A stretch of 64,000 bases of DNA, taken from NCBI GenBank assembly GCA_963735495.1, contig CAVTLG010000014.1, forward strand, positions 620,001-684,000, written 5' to 3'. Shown here one piece after another: positions 61,237-64,000 of this stretch (position 1 is the first letter of the stretch; the number at the start of each line of letters is the position of its first letter). Under the pieces are notes generated by a model. The model did not search any database and was not told where the DNA came from. It saw only the letters and a program-made list of their open reading frames with translations. The translations under genes were made by a program, and so were the position numbers. The stretch is from CAVTLG01 sp963735495 (GTDB lineage: Bacteria; Chloroflexota; Ktedonobacteria; Ktedonobacterales; Ktedonobacteraceae).

Positions 61237-62109
61237 CTACCCTTTCACCGCACCAGCTGTTAAACCTGCGATAAGATGGCGTTCCGCGAAAAGGTAGAAT
61301 ACGAGCGCGGGAACGATCATCAGCGAGACATAGGCCATGACCGCAGCCCAGTCGGTGCTATGCTCGCCCTGAAACTGCATGATTCCCAGTGGCACGGTCC
61401 ACAGATTGGAGCTGTTCAGCACGATCAACGGCAGAAGAAAGTTATTCCAGCTTGCCACAGTGGTCAACATAATAATCACAGCCAGGGAAGGACGAGCCAG
61501 CGGCAGCAAGACGCGCCAGAAGAAATCGATATGCGTCCCCCCATCAATATAGGTAGCATCTTCCAACTCATCTGGGATGGCCTGGAAGAAATTGCGTAGG
61601 ATCAAGATGGTTGCCGGTAGACCAAAGGCCACTTGAGGCAGGATCACAGCCCACAGCGTGTTCAGCAGTTGGAGGCTGCGCAAGGTGACATAGAGAGGCA
61701 AAATTGCCATGGCAAATGGGAGCAACAGGCCAATCAGTACAACATTGAAGGCCACTTTTTGCCCTCGGAAAGGCATACGCGCGAAGACAAAGGATGCCTG
61801 GCAGGCGACAGCCAGGAGCAAGACCACCGTCGAGATAGTGACGATCAGGCTACTCTCTATGGCTTGCCAGAAGGCGCCCTGGCTCAGAATAGCGCTAAAG
61901 TTCTCCCAGTGCCAGACCGTCGGTAGCGAAAATGGCGTGGCGTTTAGTTCTGCATTGGTCTTGAAGGCCCCCAGGAAGGCCGTCAAAATCGGAATAAGCA
62001 TGAAGATGGCGACGACAATGCATACGAGATAACGCGCGGATAACCCGGCTATCTGTTGCGTTTTCACGCGCAGCCGTATGCCTGTGTTTTGTCGCTGGAT
62101 AACGTACAT
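61237..62109 (-). CDS. Carbohydrate ABC transporter permease (MalG type), partners missing
   Basis: A 290-residue permease with about six helices and the EAA motif LEDATYIDGGTHIDFFWRV (near 195). ATG 62109 has AGGGAGAAC upstream. A stop codon in the expected operon frame lies 12 bases upstream (62122-62124), as if a MalF-type gene ended there. The following 8 codons (62125-62148) are all that could remain of it before the truncated oxidoreductase begins. It precedes the GH3 gene. This orphan state marks a breakpoint. Confidence 0.88.
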   Translation of the reverse strand: MYVIQRQNTGIRLRVKTQQIAGLSARYLVCIVVAIFMLIPILTAFLGAFKTNAELNATPFSLPTVWHWENFSAILSQGAFWQAIESSLIVTISTVVLLLAVACQASFVFARMPFRGQKVAFNVVLIGLLLPFAMAILPLYVTLRSLQLLNTLWAVILPQVAFGLPATILILRNFFQAIPDELEDATYIDGGTHIDFFWRVLLPLARPSLAVIIMLTTVASWNNFLLPLIVLNSSNLWTVPLGIMQFQGEHSTDWAAVMAYVSLMIVPALVFYLFAERHLIAGLTAGAVKG

Positions 62110-62149
62110 CAATGTTCTCCCTTAGGCGGTTGGTCCGGTAAGGCCCTCT

Positions 62150-62965
62150 GTGCTATGTGAGAAGCCGCTCTGTCTCTCACTGGCTGAGCTTGATCATATT
62201 CTGGCTGTTGAGCAACGCACTGGAACCTATTGCAGCAGTGTGTTTCAATGGCTTTTTGGCTCAGGTGCACAACACCTCAAGCATTTGATCCAGGGAGAAG
62301 CGTTAGGGCGGCTACTGGTAGGTGTCTGTCAGACAACGTGGTTCCGTGACGCGGTCTACTATCAGGTACCGTGGCGTGGCAAGTGGTCAACCGAGGGCGG
62401 AGGGCCAACCATGGGGCATGGTATTCACGCGCTGAATCTTTTCTTGTGGCTGTTTGGAGACTGGGAAGAGGTCAGCGCGCTAACGGGTACGCTTGACCGC
62501 GAGATAGAAGTAGAAGATGTCTCTCTGGCCATCGTACGCTTCAAAAACCGTGCTCTAGGAAGTATTGTGAATAGCGTCTTGTCTCCACGCGAGGAAACCT
62601 ATTTGCGTTTCGACTTTCAAAAAGCCACGGTAGAATTAACAGCACTCTATGGTTATACCAATAAAGAATGGCGCTTTTCACCATTACCGTCATTGCACGA
62701 CCCATCTGTGCTGGCGCGCTGGCAGGAACTTGCACAGGATCGACCTGCCTCACATACGACGCAACTCGCTCATGTGTTAGATAGTCTGGATCACGGGGTA
62801 CGGCCCTTAGCCAGCACCGCTGATGTTCGTTCCACGCTGGAATGTATTACAGGCATTTACAAGTCTGCCGCCACAGGTCGCACAGTTCAACAAGGCTCGA
62901 TTGTTGCAGGGGACCCATTCTACTCGCAGGTAGCCGGTCAAGTACTACAAGGACCTCAAAGATAA
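62150..62965 (+). pseudogene. N-terminally truncated Gfo/Idh/MocA oxidoreductase
   Basis: The frame opens with VLCEKPLCLSLAELDHIL, the conserved EKP segment that normally lies about 90-95 residues into the protein. The NAD-binding Rossmann half with its GxGxxG is absent, and a stop lies in frame at 62123-62125. The substrate domain is otherwise complete (GGGPTMGHGIHALNLFLWLF carries the usual H-x-x-D-like region) and ends normally at 62965. The end overlaps the start of the enolase gene by one base, so the two genes form an original operon. It cannot be an active dehydrogenase. Confidence 0.82.
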
Positions 62966-63453
62966 TGAGAACAATTCAGAATGTCGCAGTCTTTCCTCTG
63001 CGCTTGCCGGTCACACAGACTCTGCGCTTTTCGTCAGGGAATGCGGGCACGGCAGGCGCTACCGCACTGTTTGTGCTGGTCAGGCTGACCGATAGTGAGG
63101 GAGCAATCGGCTGGGGTGAGGGACGACCTATGCCGCAATGGTCATATGAGACGGCGGAGTCAGTCACGACTGCCATTCGTAACTACCTGGCTCCCGCCAT
63201 TCTCGGTCAGGAGATAACCGACCGTTGGGGATTGCACAAACGCATGCACAACGCTATTGGCCGTGGTCCCAGTACAGGCTTTCCGATAGCAAAGGCGGCT
63301 GTAGATATGGCTGTGCATGATTTGTGTGCTCGCAGCGTGAAGTTGCCTCTCCGCTGCTACCTGGGCGGCGCTCATGATCGCGCGATGGTTGAACTCAGCT
63401 ATACACTTACTGCGCATGAAGAAGAGGCGGTGCGGAAAGAGGTCCTTATATAG
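62965..63453 (+). pseudogene. C-terminally truncated mandelate racemase/enolase-superfamily gene
   Basis: A 162-residue product, MRTIQNVAVFPLRLPVTQTL, GWGEGRPMPQWSYETAE and AKAAVDMAVHDLCARSVKLP, is the capping domain and first barrel strand of a muconate-cycloisomerase/mandelate-racemase-like enzyme. The homology stops in HEEEAVRKEVL and a stop codon follows at once, where GH43 sequence of the opposite strand begins. The catalytic Lys, Asp and Glu barrel residues are missing. It was cut by the rearrangement at about 63447-63453. Confidence 0.82.
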
Positions 63454-64000
63454 GGCGAATCGCCCAGGTCATTCGGGTTCCAGCGGTCTCCCATGTAAAT
63501 AAAGGTTGTTCCCTGGTTCCCTGTGATAGGAAGGACAAAGGTCGTCTGAGAATTATAGGTATCGGTTCCCGTCGGCGCAAAGGTTGTCCATGTGGACCAG
63601 GGACCGGCGAGCGAGGTTGCGGTCGTGTATACGTTATTGTTCGTGTTCCAGCCGGTCAGATGGGATGCCAGGAGGTAATACAGCCCATTGGCCTTGAACA
63701 TCGCAGGTGCTTCATAATCAGCGAGGACTGCTACTGAGCTGACAACGCTCAGGTAGTCGGCAGAGAGTTGGTCTATACGCAAACCATTGGCGCGATCTTC
63801 GCTGAGCAAATAGGCGGTGCCGTCCGTATCCTGAAACAGGCTCATATCGCGACTCTGAAAGCCCAGGGGCTGAAAGCTTCCGTGATAGGTGTAATCCCCA
63901 CAGATGGTAGAACTTGTGGCAACCCCAACCTCTGCGGCGCTATAACTGGGAGTGTCTACATGCATATACATGACGTACTCCTGGGTTGTGCTGTTGTAGA
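63399..64000 (-). CDS. GH43-type exo-beta-1,3-galactanase-like enzyme, partial at both ends
   Basis: The frame is open to the right edge of the window, so the 5' end lies outside. It reads YNSTTQEYVMYMHVDTPSYS, HGSFQPLGFQSRDMSLFQD, DGTAYLLSEDRANGLRI, YEAPAMFKANGLYYLLASH and YMGDRWNPNDLGDSPYI. These are GH43 five-blade propeller motifs resembling exo-beta-1,3-galactanases (RDM, EAPAMFK with the acid residue). Homology stops at SPYI (about 63452), and the remaining 17 codons to 63399 are the antisense of the truncated enolase gene. The end of the catalytic domain and any carbohydrate-binding module are lost. Confidence 0.78.
   Translation of the reverse strand, partial: YNSTTQEYVMYMHVDTPSYSAAEVGVATSSTICGDYTYHGSFQPLGFQSRDMSLFQDTDGTAYLLSEDRANGLRIDQLSADYLSVVSSVAVLADYEAPAMFKANGLYYLLASHLTGWNTNNNVYTTATSLAGPWSTWTTFAPTGTDTYNSQTTFVLPITGNQGTTFIYMGDRWNPNDLGDSPYIRTSFRTASSSCAVSV

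Noticed and set aside
1..64000. tRNA, rRNA, CRISPR arrays, attachment sites, replication origin
   Set aside because: Intergenic regions were read on both strands; no cloverleaf with a T-loop motif, no repeat-spacer array and no DnaA-box cluster was noticed. A covariance-model scan would be needed to exclude small RNAs.

Overview
The window looks like chromosomal DNA from a large-genome, soil-type member of Ktedonobacteria (Chloroflexota). This is inferred from the gene mix rather than from a marker gene: helix-turn-helix/STAND ATPases with TPR tails, a CHAT protease beside zinc-ribbon membrane proteins, secreted glycoside hydrolases with ricin-type lectin repeats, many small regulator-plus-VOC units, and abundant IS/MITE-like repeats. 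No rRNA, tRNA, CRISPR array or replication origin was seen.

Layout. 0-2.1 kb: a palindromic intergenic repeat split by a complete IS4-family insertion sequence; an uninterrupted copy of the target repeat lies at 30.6 kb. 2.1-11.7 kb (minus strand): a three-gene candidate defence operon made of a DrmD-like SNF2 helicase, a DrmMI-like Eco57I-type adenine methylase and a GmrSD-type DUF262/HNH protein with a C-terminal HEPN-like RNase motif. 12-19.3 kb: an M20 peptidase, an orphan PAS/GAF histidine kinase, an ArsR-VOC-SRPBCC operon, an MFS drug exporter and a Uma2 nuclease-fold protein. 19.3-28.5 kb: a decaying region with a broken CoA-transferase pair, a frameshifted DUF362-like gene, two GMC oxidoreductases (one fused to a membrane domain), a methyltransferase remnant, a truncated MerR gene behind an intact MerR-type promoter, and a MarR-VOC operon with a very long palindrome upstream.

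28.6-38.1 kb: a carbohydrate locus with a secreted GH30 galactanase-like enzyme, a sugar ABC transporter (two permeases and a binding lipoprotein), a ROK repressor and a GH42 beta-galactosidase. The transporter operon and the ROK gene diverge from two promoters of the same design (TTGACA, 17 bp, TATATT), each carrying the same operator. With the partial GH43 gene at the right end and the GH3 enzyme plus permease at 58.8-62.1 kb, the enzymes suggest use of galactan-rich plant polymers such as type II arabinogalactan.

40-54.6 kb is the most unusual part: two tandem overlapping NB-ARC/TPR ATPases, one with an HTH head and one with a membrane anchor; an unrecognised convergent gene; a four-gene set behind a strong promoter (zinc-ribbon membrane protein, CHAT cysteine protease, internally duplicated zinc-ribbon polytopic membrane protein, membrane-anchored PKD protein); and a facing HTH-NACHT protein whose membrane region contains long runs of Gly at every fourth residue, a glycine zipper. 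Signal-sensing ATPases, a caspase-like protease and possible pore proteins together suggest an immune or regulated cell-death module. That is inference. 55-64 kb: a secreted amidase-like protein, a membrane-anchored esterase, a HEAT-repeat protein, the GH3/permease pair and a 1.3 kb segment whose genes are cut at both edges, marking a rearrangement.
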